From Bacteroidales bacterium (lineage in GTDB: Bacteria > Bacteroidota > Bacteroidia > Bacteroidales > Marinilabiliaceae): DNA of 11,720 nucleotides. The stretch covers positions 1 to 11,720 of the forward strand of contig SFOL01000053.1 in the NCBI GenBank assembly GCA_004552385.1, written 5' to 3'. The notes beneath the pieces were generated by a model. It did no database searches. It was not told the DNA's origin and worked only from the letters and a program-made list of their open reading frames with translations. Position 1 is the stretch's first letter, and the number at the start of each line of letters is the position of its first letter. Shown here piece by piece: positions 1-6,727 of this stretch. Both the position numbers and the translations under genes were made by a program.

Positions 1-359
1 CTCGTCACGGGGGTGTTCATTATCTTGATAAGAGACGGCGTGCTGAGCGCCACCTCGCTAAAAAGGTCTGGCGTTATGAGTTCGCTGCTGCTGTTCATCA
101 GCGAACTCAAGTTCATGCCAGCCATCCCCGCAAGCATGCCGAGCCCCTTCATATTCGACGATTGGGACGACAGGGGAAGCACCGACGCCGTGCAGGTGAA
201 CTTCTTTTGCCTGCAAAAGTAGGCGATGACTGATATCACCATGCAGGCGGCTAAGAATTTGCAGATACACTTTCTGTTGCTCCAATAGTATCTTATGAGC
301 CAGACGATGTCGACCTCCTTGCCACCCTCTTTCTTGTTCTGCTCTTCAAACGTCATCAT
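1..359 (-). CDS. Wzz-type polysaccharide chain-length determinant, N-terminal part (cut by window edge)
   Basis: This frame starts with ATG ATG at 359/356 and stays open for 119 codons to the left edge, so only the N-terminus is present. It was read by hand from the minus strand. The product has a charged cytoplasmic start (MMTFEEQNKKEGGKEVDIVW), then a hydrophobic membrane segment at about residues 32-49 (CICKFLAACMVISVIAYF), then a region ending in ITPDLFSEVALSTPSLIKIM. That last part resembles the stretch following the first membrane helix of Bacteroidales Wzz/chain-length proteins, where a 'pel.. v..stpfl' pattern is usual. Such inner-membrane proteins set the length of exported polysaccharide and work with Wza-like outer-membrane exporters. 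The start lies 7 bases after the stop of the SLBB exporter gene, so the two are almost surely co-transcribed and functionally paired. The Met- and Ser-rich stretch at residues 70-92 is loosely conserved. An overlapping 75-codon frame (58-285) is a shadow. Confidence 0.82.
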   Translation of the reverse strand, partial: MMTFEEQNKKEGGKEVDIVWLIRYYWSNRKCICKFLAACMVISVIAYFCRQKKFTCTASVLPLSSQSSNMKGLGMLAGMAGMNLSSLMNSSSELITPDLFSEVALSTPSLIKIMNTPVT

Positions 360-366
360 GTCGCGT

Positions 367-2814
367 TTATTTTGTCAGTGCTACGATTACCGCCGCCATC
401 GATACCAATGACGAGCTCATTGTCACGATTGTGGGGAGGCCTATGTTACGCTCAGGCTTCGTGGGCACTATGACTTCCGAGCCGGGCCTCAACTTGGGGT
501 AGCGGCGGAAGAATAGCACGTGGCGTACGCGCTCGCTCTCGCCGTTGGCATGTACCACGTAAGTCTTCCGCTTGTAGGCTCTCGGGGCGAAGCCGCCGAC
601 GGCGTCTATGTAGTCATCGGCGCGCCATTTGCGGTGCCATACCATGTTTGATGGGTTCTGCACCTGTCCGAAGACTCTCACGGTCTGCGACAGCTGCGGC
701 ACCTCCACTTTGTCGCCGTCGCACAATATGATGTCATGGTCGGAGCCTGGGTTCTCCATTGCTTTTGAGATGTCAAACGTCACGTATTCATATTGGCTTC
801 CGTTGTTCTTTATGAAGAATGTGGCGGTGTCGCCTTTTAGCGCGCTCAGGCGCAGCCTTATGTCGCGCTCTGTGTCAGACACCTTGAATTTTCTGAATAT
901 CCTCACTCCGCGGGTGTCGGCCGAACTCGTGAAGCCGCCGCAACGTTCTACGAGCTCCGAGATGCGCATCTTGTTGTTGATGAGGCCGTATGAGCCGGGG
1001 GCGAACACAGCGCCGGTTATGTGTACGTTGCCGCCTATGGTCGCCGCCACGTATTCGCGTATGTAAACCTCGTCAAACGGCTCGAGCTTGAAGTTGTTGC
1101 CTCCGTCAGAGAGCGACAGGTCCGGGGTCAGCACCACGGCCTCTATCCGTTTGGCATCCTCGGTCTGCTTCTCTATCTCGTCTCTTTTCAGTCGGCGGAC
1201 TACTTCGACGTTTGGCAGCGCGGCATATTCCTGAAGTCCGCCCGCTAAGACCACCAGGTCGCCTATGGTCATGTTCTCTCGGAAGTCGAATGTGCCCTGG
1301 TGGGCCACTTTGCCGTATATTGTGACTACAGGCTTCTCGCGCATGTCGTCTATTGACGCTATGGTCACGATGTCGTTTGCCTTGAGCTCTATGTCCGTTG
1401 TCCCGTTCGATGCGTCCAAGACGTTGAAGTTTACGGCCTCAAGGGTGTAATCATCCTTATATCGCGATATGACGCCTCGGGTCAGGAACGCGTTCTCCGT
1501 AATTCCGCCAGCCTTGTCAATCAGGGCTTTCAGCGTCAGCCCCTCGGAATACTCGAAAACGCCGGGTGCGAACACTGCGCCCTCTATCTTGACCGAGTTG
1601 TCCACCCTGGCGGTGTTTTTCGCGCTGCATGTCAGTATGTCGCCGTTCACTATGGGCTCGCTTCCCGGGTCGGTCACGTCCTTATACTCCGTGGTGTACT
1701 GGCCTATGCGATACAAGCCCACGTGGTCCGTCATGGCCGACGGGGTGAAGCCACCCGCGTAGCGGATCATGTCCGCCACGGTCTCGCCCTCTTTGGCCTC
1801 GAAGAGCCCGTTGCGCTTGAACTCGCCTTTTATCTCCACGCGCTTGGCGTAGGTCGGTATCATTACTATGTCTCCGTCGGCAAGAGACGGGTTCACGTCG
1901 TTCTTCCCATTCAGCAGGAAGTCGTATATGTCCAAATGGGCTATTATGCGCCCGCCGCGGATCAGCTGTATGTCGCGGAACGTTCCGTTTATGCTCGGCC
2001 CGCCGCTCAGGTATAGCACGTTGAAGAGCGACGCGGCTGCCGACACGGTGAAAGTGCCAGGCGCATGAGCCTCGCCCATTACGCTTACCGTTACAGGGTT
2101 GGCGTTCGTCACGCGGATGTCGGCGTGAGATGTGCTGCCGATATCCGAGTGTATGCGGCGCAGCTTTGCCGTGATTATCCTGCGGGCCGAGGCCAAGGTC
2201 TGTCCGCCCACTTTCACTGGGCCTACCATGGGTATCAGCGCGTTGCCATCGGCATCCACGGTCATGTCATAGCTCTGCTCCGAGTTGCCGTACACGTCCA
2301 CGGCTATCTCGTCACCGACGCCTATGACATACGAGTCTCCCACGGCGATGCTCGTCTTGGGTTCGAATGTGAGCCCGCTGTGGTTGAAAATGGAGTATCC
2401 GAACACGAGCGTGTCGGCCGCCAATGGCTTAGCCTTTTCGACTTCTCGAGTAGAGAGCGGGGTGGCCGTGCTGGCGTCGCTTGCATACAAGTCCTCGTCA
2501 TTTGTGGTGGATCTGCTGTTCTTCAGGTAGCGCGAGAAGCGTTGCCTCAGCTGGCTCAACTGTTTATCTGTCGCTCCTTTCGCTTTCACCTGCGCAAGGG
2601 CGTCGTCTATCGTCATGCCTGCCTTCTCTAACTTCTCGGCGTATTCCTTTATGGTGGACTCCGGGATGCTTGAGATCTCTATGTACTTGTAGTTCTCTTT
2701 TGAGATTGAGGAGATGTCGCCCAGCGCCTGCGCCGCCGCGCTTGTGGCCATCAGGGTCATTGCGGATGTCGCGGCCGCAATGCATATACCCTTTGTTATT
2801 GTCTTGATGTTCAA
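367..2814 (-). CDS. Large SLBB-domain polysaccharide export protein (Wza-like, six SLBB-type repeats)
   Basis: The 815-residue product is a probable outer-membrane/periplasmic polysaccharide exporter. A Sec signal peptide covers about residues 1-30 (hydrophobic core ICIAAATSAMTLMATSAAAQA). No lipobox cysteine follows it, so a type I signal is likely, unlike Wza. Residues 31-130 are helical and charged. A poly-export domain follows at about 156-236 (SYVIGVGDEIAVDVYG, then DADGNALIPMVGPVKVGG). Six beta-grasp SLBB-type repeats begin near 242, 326, 408, 497, 597 and 711, each opening with a 'V.(I/V).G....G.F' strand such as VSVMGEAHAPGTF, VKIEGAVFAPGVF and VRVFGQVQNPSN. A hydrophobic stretch at 792-813 could be a terminal membrane segment. 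The start is TTG at 2814: an in-frame TAG lies upstream, no ATG precedes the signal peptide, and the first ATG downstream (codon 19) would cut it. The gene sits 30 bases after glf and 7 bases before the Wzz-type gene. Wza itself is about 380 residues, so this is the long Bacteroidetes form. Confidence 0.88.
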   Translation of the reverse strand: MNIKTITKGICIAAATSAMTLMATSAAAQALGDISSISKENYKYIEISSIPESTIKEYAEKLEKAGMTIDDALAQVKAKGATDKQLSQLRQRFSRYLKNSRSTTNDEDLYASDASTATPLSTREVEKAKPLAADTLVFGYSIFNHSGLTFEPKTSIAVGDSYVIGVGDEIAVDVYGNSEQSYDMTVDADGNALIPMVGPVKVGGQTLASARRIITAKLRRIHSDIGSTSHADIRVTNANPVTVSVMGEAHAPGTFTVSAAASLFNVLYLSGGPSINGTFRDIQLIRGGRIIAHLDIYDFLLNGKNDVNPSLADGDIVMIPTYAKRVEIKGEFKRNGLFEAKEGETVADMIRYAGGFTPSAMTDHVGLYRIGQYTTEYKDVTDPGSEPIVNGDILTCSAKNTARVDNSVKIEGAVFAPGVFEYSEGLTLKALIDKAGGITENAFLTRGVISRYKDDYTLEAVNFNVLDASNGTTDIELKANDIVTIASIDDMREKPVVTIYGKVAHQGTFDFRENMTIGDLVVLAGGLQEYAALPNVEVVRRLKRDEIEKQTEDAKRIEAVVLTPDLSLSDGGNNFKLEPFDEVYIREYVAATIGGNVHITGAVFAPGSYGLINNKMRISELVERCGGFTSSADTRGVRIFRKFKVSDTERDIRLRLSALKGDTATFFIKNNGSQYEYVTFDISKAMENPGSDHDIILCDGDKVEVPQLSQTVRVFGQVQNPSNMVWHRKWRADDYIDAVGGFAPRAYKRKTYVVHANGESERVRHVLFFRRYPKLRPGSEVIVPTKPERNIGLPTIVTMSSSLVSMAAVIVALTK

Positions 2815-2844
2815 TTTGATCGGTTGTAAGTTGAGAAACTATGT

Positions 2845-3969
2845 CTACAGTTCTTGGAACTCTTTTCGGGCCATGTTGAGTGCGGAGGCCACCACTTTGT
2901 CCATGTCGTAATACTTATATTCCGCCAGTCGTCCGCCGAAGAGCATGGACCTCTGCGCCTGCGCCAGCTCAGCATACTGTGCCGCCATGTTGCTGTTTGC
3001 GGCGTCATTCACGGGGTAGTAGGGCTCCATGCCCGGTTTCCATTCCGTGGAGTATTCGCGCGAGATGACGGTCTTGGGCTGGGTGCCGAACTCGAAGTGC
3101 TTGTGCTCTATTATGCGTGTGAAGGGCACTTCGGCGCTTGTGTAGTTTACCACTGCGTTGCCCTGGTAGTTGGGCATGTCGAGTGTCTCGGTCTCGAAGC
3201 GCACGGTGCGATATTGCAAATGCCCGAACTTGAAGTTGAAATACTCGTCAATGGCACCGGTATACAGTGTCTTGTGAGCCATCACGCTCAGCTCCGCCCT
3301 GTGGGCTGTGTAGTCCACCCCCGTGCGAGTCTCTATGCCCTCAAGCAGTTTGTCCGTCAGTTTGTTATATCCGCCAATGGGGATGCCTTGGTATGTGTCG
3401 TTGAAGTAGTTGTTGTCAAACGTCAGGCGGACGGGCAGACGGCGTATTATGAATGCGGGCAGTTCGGTGCAGGCGCGGCCCCACTGTTTCTGGGTGTAGC
3501 CTTTTATCAGACGCTCATATATGTCACGGCCCACCAGGACCAGGGCCTGCTCCTCAAGGTTGCGCGGCTCGCTAACGCCCTCCGATGCCATTTTCTCCTG
3601 AGCCTCGCGCCTTTGCTCGGCTATCTTGGCTTCTGCCTCTGCGGGGGTTATGACGCCCCACATCTGGTAGAACGTGTTCATGTTGAACGGCAGGTTATAC
3701 AGTCGGCCCTCGTAGTTGGCTATGGGCGAGTTAGTGTATCTGTTCATCTCCACCAGGCTCGTCACGTAGTCCCACACCTCGCGACTTGACGTGTGGAATA
3801 TGTGCGCCCCGTAGCGGTGGACGTTAATGCCCTCCACCTCGTCGCAGTGTATGTTGCCGCCGGTGTGTTCGCGCCTGTCCACCACCAGGCATCGCTTGCC
3901 TCGTTTGTGCGCCTCGTGGGCGAAGACCGAGCCGAATAGCCCGGCTCCTACTATCAGATAGTCGTACAT
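2845..3969 (-). CDS. glf: UDP-galactopyranose mutase
   Basis: This cytoplasmic flavoenzyme interconverts UDP-galactopyranose and UDP-galactofuranose, supplying galactofuranose for surface glycans. The 374 residues match the usual bacterial length. Visible family marks are the FAD-binding Rossmann start YLIVGAGLFGSVFA (4-17), the acid residue D31 ending the second strand (VVDRR), GGNIHC (37-42), the conserved YGAHIFHTS (53-61), KGYTQKQWG (156-164), RRLPVR (176-181, with an Arg expected to contact substrate), and the C-terminal FGGRLAEYKYYDMD (344-357) that closes over the flavin. The ATG at 3969 is the natural start because the Rossmann strand begins at residue 3. It lies 6 bases after the YqaA-like gene and 30 bases before the SLBB exporter, so it belongs to the same operon. 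Its position next to export genes suggests that the glycan made by this locus contains galactofuranose; this is inference. Confidence 0.96.
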   Translation of the reverse strand: MYDYLIVGAGLFGSVFAHEAHKRGKRCLVVDRREHTGGNIHCDEVEGINVHRYGAHIFHTSSREVWDYVTSLVEMNRYTNSPIANYEGRLYNLPFNMNTFYQMWGVITPAEAEAKIAEQRREAQEKMASEGVSEPRNLEEQALVLVGRDIYERLIKGYTQKQWGRACTELPAFIIRRLPVRLTFDNNYFNDTYQGIPIGGYNKLTDKLLEGIETRTGVDYTAHRAELSVMAHKTLYTGAIDEYFNFKFGHLQYRTVRFETETLDMPNYQGNAVVNYTSAEVPFTRIIEHKHFEFGTQPKTVISREYSTEWKPGMEPYYPVNDAANSNMAAQYAELAQAQRSMLFGGRLAEYKYYDMDKVVASALNMARKEFQEL

Positions 3970-3975
3970 GTCTTT

Positions 3976-4476
3976 CTATGCTTCTTTCTCCCTTTGAGGG
4001 GTCTTGTGTCGTCTTTTAATAGCCGCCGACAACTTGTCGGCTATGAATACTATGGCGATGTATCGCAACGCCTTGCCTGCCAACATCAAAAGGCAAGTGG
4101 CCACAGCGGGCGAGTGGGCCAACCCGAGAGCCGCGGCCAGGGGGTCGCCCACCACCGGGGCCCACACCAGTAGTCCGCACCAGGCTCCGTAGCTCTCCAC
4201 CCATGCGCTCACTCCGTTTATGCTCTCTGCCGACAGGCCGAACCAATCTGCCAGTTTGCTTATGCCCAAGGCCCAGCCCGTGGCGTAGGTCGCCACGCCG
4301 CCCAGCCAGTTGCCCACAGATGCCGATATGACCAGAGGCCACGGCCGGAACGTCCCGCTGGCCGCCAGCGCCGCCAACCCCACCTCTGAGAAGCCGGGAA
4401 GCAGCGTCGCCGACAGGAAGCACAGGCCAAAGATTCCCGCAAGGCCCCATCGGGTTATTATCTCGTTCTGAGTCAA
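3976..4476 (-). CDS. YqaA/DedA-like small inner-membrane protein
   Basis: Starting at TTG 4476 the product has 166 residues and resembles E. coli YqaA, a small relative of the DedA (SNARE-associated/VTT) family of unclear function. Family-like features are FLSATLLPGFSEVGL (20-34), GNWLGG (55-60), APVVGDPLA (106-114) and GKALRY (134-139). Hydrophobic segments lie at about 11-40, 46-70, 99-118 and 124-147, and the tail is basic (KRRHKTPQREKEA). DedA-type proteins are implicated in envelope lipid handling; a lipid-carrier role here would be speculation. The frame has no ATG. A longer reading from TTG 4560 would overlap the protease gene by 44 bases and add a 28-residue Cys/Thr/Ser-rich extension unlike the family. 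TTG at 4476 gives an N-terminus like YqaA and a 40-base gap, so I prefer it; CTG at 4515 is a third option. Downstream, glf follows after 6 bases. Confidence 0.8.
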   Translation of the reverse strand: MTQNEIITRWGLAGIFGLCFLSATLLPGFSEVGLAALAASGTFRPWPLVISASVGNWLGGVATYATGWALGISKLADWFGLSAESINGVSAWVESYGAWCGLLVWAPVVGDPLAAALGLAHSPAVATCLLMLAGKALRYIAIVFIADKLSAAIKRRHKTPQREKEA

Positions 4477-4516
4477 GTCGATCTTAACTGATGGCGACGG
4501 TGTCCCGGCGCGCAGG

Positions 4517-6154
4517 TTAGTACAATGGCTTGGCGTTGAACACCTCCAATGCCTTGGCAACTGTCGGGTCCATGCTGTTCAGTATGGGGTATATGCCGCC
4601 CTCGTCGTTTACCGACTGGGCTATGTAGGCGCGAGTCTCGTTCTCTATGATCTCACTCTCTTTGGAATCAAGTTTGGCCGGGCGCTTAAGTCCGTGGCGG
4701 GCGGCGTAGGCCTCAAGCCCGTCAATGTATCTCTGGCTTTGCAGGTAGTGCACCATGTCGGGCATGGCCATGTCGTCCAGCCGTTCGCGCTCTTTGTCTA
4801 CGATGCTCTTGGCGTAGTCGTATATAATCCGCTTGGCGCGCAACTGATACAAGTAGGTCGAGGCCGTGGCGGTGTCATACGCCACGAAGATGTCGGGCAC
4901 TATGCCTCCGCCGCCGTAGACTGTGCGGCCTTTGGCCGTGTGGTATACGAGCGATGTGTCAGCCTTTATGCTGTCGGCGGAGAACAGCTCGCCCGATTTG
5001 TAGCGTTTAGTTATGTCGGCGTAATACTCGTCGTCGCCATGCCCGTACGGGCGCTGGATGCAACGGCCTGATGGAGTGTGGTAGCGGGCCACGGTCAGAC
5101 GTATGGCCGAGCCGTCAGCCAGCGGCATCTCGCTCTGGACGAGCCCTTTGCCAAACGACCTGCGGCCTATTATCGTTCCGCGGTCGTTGTCTTGCATGGC
5201 GCCGGCGAATATCTCGCTTGCGCTGGCCGAGTATTCGTCAATCAAGACGACGAGATCTATGTCGCGGCACGAGCCTGTGCCGTCGGCCCGCGTCTCCTGC
5301 CTCCGCTGGTGGGCGCCCTCCGTGTAAACGATCATCTCGCCGCGGTCCAAAAACTCGTTGCACATGGCTTGGACTACGTTCAGGAACCCGCCCGAGTTGG
5401 ATCTCAGGTCCACAATCAACTTTCCGCACCCCTGGGTCTTGAGCTTTGCGATGCCCTGGAGCATCTCCTCATACGTCTTTTCCGCAAAGCGGTCTATCTT
5501 CATGTAGCCCACGCCTTTGGCTATCTCGTAGGCTGACATTACGCTCGTCAGCGGTATCTCGCCACGCGTTATGTCGAAGTCTAATGTCGTCCCGTGTGAG
5601 CGGACGACGGTTATCTTCACTTTTGTGCCGATCTCGCCTCGCAGTGAGTCGAGCACGGTCTGGTTGTTGATCCATCCGCCCGTGAAGCCGCGGTCGTTGA
5701 CCTTTATTATCTTGTCGCCGGGCAGCACACCGAGAGCCGATGACGGCCCGCCGCTCACCACGCTCTCCACTCTTACCGTGTCGTCGCGCAGGCTGAACTG
5801 GACGCCTATGCCGCCGAAGTTGCTCTTTAGCTCGCCTGTCACTTTCTTCACCTCTTTGCGAGGTATGTAAAGGCTGTGGGGGTCAAGCTCGCACAGCATC
5901 TTCGGGATGACGGCGTCTTCTATGGAATCGGCGTCGACGTTCTCCACGTAACAATTCTCTATCAGTGTTATGATTGATTGCAGCTTGTCGCCACCGCCCG
6001 AGCCGAGGCCGAAGAGAATGTCGCCTTCGTTCAGCCTGCGCGAGAACTCGCTCGCCGCTGCGTTTTTGCCTGCGATCCTGCCAAGGAAGAGGCCCAGCAG
6101 GGCCGCCGCCACCACGAGCAATAATATCCAACCGTTTTTCGTTGCGCTTTTCAT
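4517..6154 (-). CDS. S41 family C-terminal processing peptidase (CtpA-like)
   Basis: This 545-residue protease should sit in the inner membrane facing the periplasm. Residues 8-28 form a signal anchor (GWILLLVVAAALLGLFLG). A helical region (55-105) contains the LDPHSLYIP signature (90-98). A PDZ domain covers about 107-197, with the peptide-binding start FGGIGVQF (113-120) and PGDKIIKVN (145-153). The S41 catalytic core follows, with LIVDLRSNSGG (246-256) and SASASEIFAGAMQD (309-322). By spacing to CtpB of Bacillus subtilis (Ser, +25 Lys, +4 Gln), the catalytic residues are S311, K336 (in SFGKG) and Q340; all are present, so it should be active. The C-terminal region (about 430-545) is typical of Bacteroidetes members. 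ATG 6154 directly precedes the anchor. The gene begins 31 bases after the dCMP deaminase gene. Substrates cannot be told from the sequence. Confidence 0.95.
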   Translation of the reverse strand: MKSATKNGWILLLVVAAALLGLFLGRIAGKNAAASEFSRRLNEGDILFGLGSGGGDKLQSIITLIENCYVENVDADSIEDAVIPKMLCELDPHSLYIPRKEVKKVTGELKSNFGGIGVQFSLRDDTVRVESVVSGGPSSALGVLPGDKIIKVNDRGFTGGWINNQTVLDSLRGEIGTKVKITVVRSHGTTLDFDITRGEIPLTSVMSAYEIAKGVGYMKIDRFAEKTYEEMLQGIAKLKTQGCGKLIVDLRSNSGGFLNVVQAMCNEFLDRGEMIVYTEGAHQRRQETRADGTGSCRDIDLVVLIDEYSASASEIFAGAMQDNDRGTIIGRRSFGKGLVQSEMPLADGSAIRLTVARYHTPSGRCIQRPYGHGDDEYYADITKRYKSGELFSADSIKADTSLVYHTAKGRTVYGGGGIVPDIFVAYDTATASTYLYQLRAKRIIYDYAKSIVDKERERLDDMAMPDMVHYLQSQRYIDGLEAYAARHGLKRPAKLDSKESEIIENETRAYIAQSVNDEGGIYPILNSMDPTVAKALEVFNAKPLY

Positions 6155-6185
6155 CTATTAGTTCCTTTGTCGGCCGTCTGCCGCC

Positions 6186-6641
6186 TTACTTTATTATTAT
6201 GGTCTCCTCCACCTTGTCCACCTTCACCCCGGCTCTGCGCAGGAGATCTACGCCCTCCGAGCTTCTGTATTCTTCTGAGTATACCACCCTGCTTATCCCG
6301 GCCTGGATTATCAGCTTTGCGCACTCAATGCAGGGTGAGGCCGTTATGTACATCGTGGCCCCCATTGAGCTGTTGTTGCTCTTTGCGACTTTCGATATCG
6401 CGTTGGCTTCGGCGTGGAGAACGTAAGGCTTCGTCACGTCGCCATCCTCGCACACGTTCTCGAAGCCCGACGGCGTGCCGTTATACCCGTCGCTTATTAT
6501 CATCTTGTCTTTTACCATCAACGCCCCCACCTGCCGCCTTACGCAGTAGGAGTTGAGAGACCATATCCGAGCCATTGCGAGGTATCGTTGGTCTAATTTG
6601 GCCTGTTTTCCGTTGTCTGGCATTGTGTCGTTCCTGCCCAT
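6186..6641 (-). CDS. dCMP deaminase (ComEB-like)
   Basis: This cytoplasmic zinc enzyme converts dCMP to dUMP, feeding thymidylate synthesis. The 151-residue product carries the full zinc and catalytic motif: HAEAN (H76, catalytic E78) and SPCIEC (C104 and C107). The preceding SDGYNGTPSGFENVCED (50-66) is characteristic of dCMP rather than cytidine deaminases. Two starts are possible, ATG 6641 and ATG 6623. The second gives MPDNGKQAKLDQRYLAMARIW, closer to the usual N-terminus of the family and leaving a longer untranslated leader from the predicted promoter at 6659-6691. I list the longer form but am unsure. It is the first gene of the leftward operon; the S41 protease gene follows after 31 bases. 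The name ComEB comes from the Bacillus homologue and implies no competence role here. Confidence 0.95.
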   Translation of the reverse strand: MGRNDTMPDNGKQAKLDQRYLAMARIWSLNSYCVRRQVGALMVKDKMIISDGYNGTPSGFENVCEDGDVTKPYVLHAEANAISKVAKSNNSSMGATMYITASPCIECAKLIIQAGISRVVYSEEYRSSEGVDLLRRAGVKVDKVEETIIIK

Positions 6642-6658
6642 GCTGAGGCATCTAATTG

Positions 6659-6691
6659 CAAAGATAACACACCAAAACTATAAAAGACAAT
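6659..6691 (-). promoter_or_regulatory. Predicted Bacteroidetes promoter for the dCMP deaminase operon
   Basis: Reading leftward on the minus strand, ATTG (6691-6688) is followed after 21 bases by TATCTTTG (6666-6659). This fits the primary-sigma consensus known from Bacteroides (-33 TTTG, 19-21 bases, -7 TAnnTTTG) with one mismatch in the -33 box. Transcription would begin near 6650-6655, about 10 to 30 bases before the two possible ATG codons of the dCMP deaminase gene. It would drive the six genes down to the Wzz-type gene, since no gap of more than 40 bases follows. An inverted repeat overlaps the -33 element. Confidence 0.65.
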
Positions 6692-6696
6692 AGTTT
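6675..6696. repeat. Short AT-rich inverted repeat overlapping the promoter
   Basis: AAACTAT (6675-6681) and ATAGTTT (6690-6696) form a perfect 7-bp inverted repeat around an 8-base loop. It lies in the only intergenic region of the left half, 32 bases after the end of the helicase gene. On the minus strand the second arm is followed by TTGG rather than a run of T, and the stem holds only one G-C pair, so it would be a weak terminator at best. Because it covers the -33 box of the predicted promoter, it could be an operator. It could also be chance in an AT-rich spacer. Confidence 0.4.
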
Positions 6697-6727
6697 CGGG
6701 CTAATCTCTCTCTGCGCCTTTGCCGGC

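Noticed and set aside
58..285. Minus-strand frame of 75 codons at the left edge
   Set aside because: It overlaps the Wzz-type frame, which is open from the ATG at 359 to the edge and has a membrane segment and family-like motifs; the 75-codon frame is a shifted shadow.
2065..2631. Plus-strand frame of 188 codons inside the SLBB gene
   Set aside because: It is antisense to the well-supported exporter gene, with unusual composition (rich in Arg, His, Val, Tyr) and no motif.
2854..3789. Open frame of 311 codons on the plus strand opposite glf
   Set aside because: It lies wholly antisense to a glf gene with all family motifs; its sequence is Val/His/Leu-rich with no recognisable domain, as expected from the complement of biased codons.
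4016..4450. Minus-strand frame of 144 codons overlapping the YqaA-like gene
   Set aside because: It is a Gly/Arg-rich shifted reading of the same strand; the YqaA-like frame has proper hydrophobic segments and family motifs.
5078..5536. Plus-strand frame of 152 codons inside the S41 protease gene
   Set aside because: Antisense to the catalytic core of an intact protease; no domain recognised.
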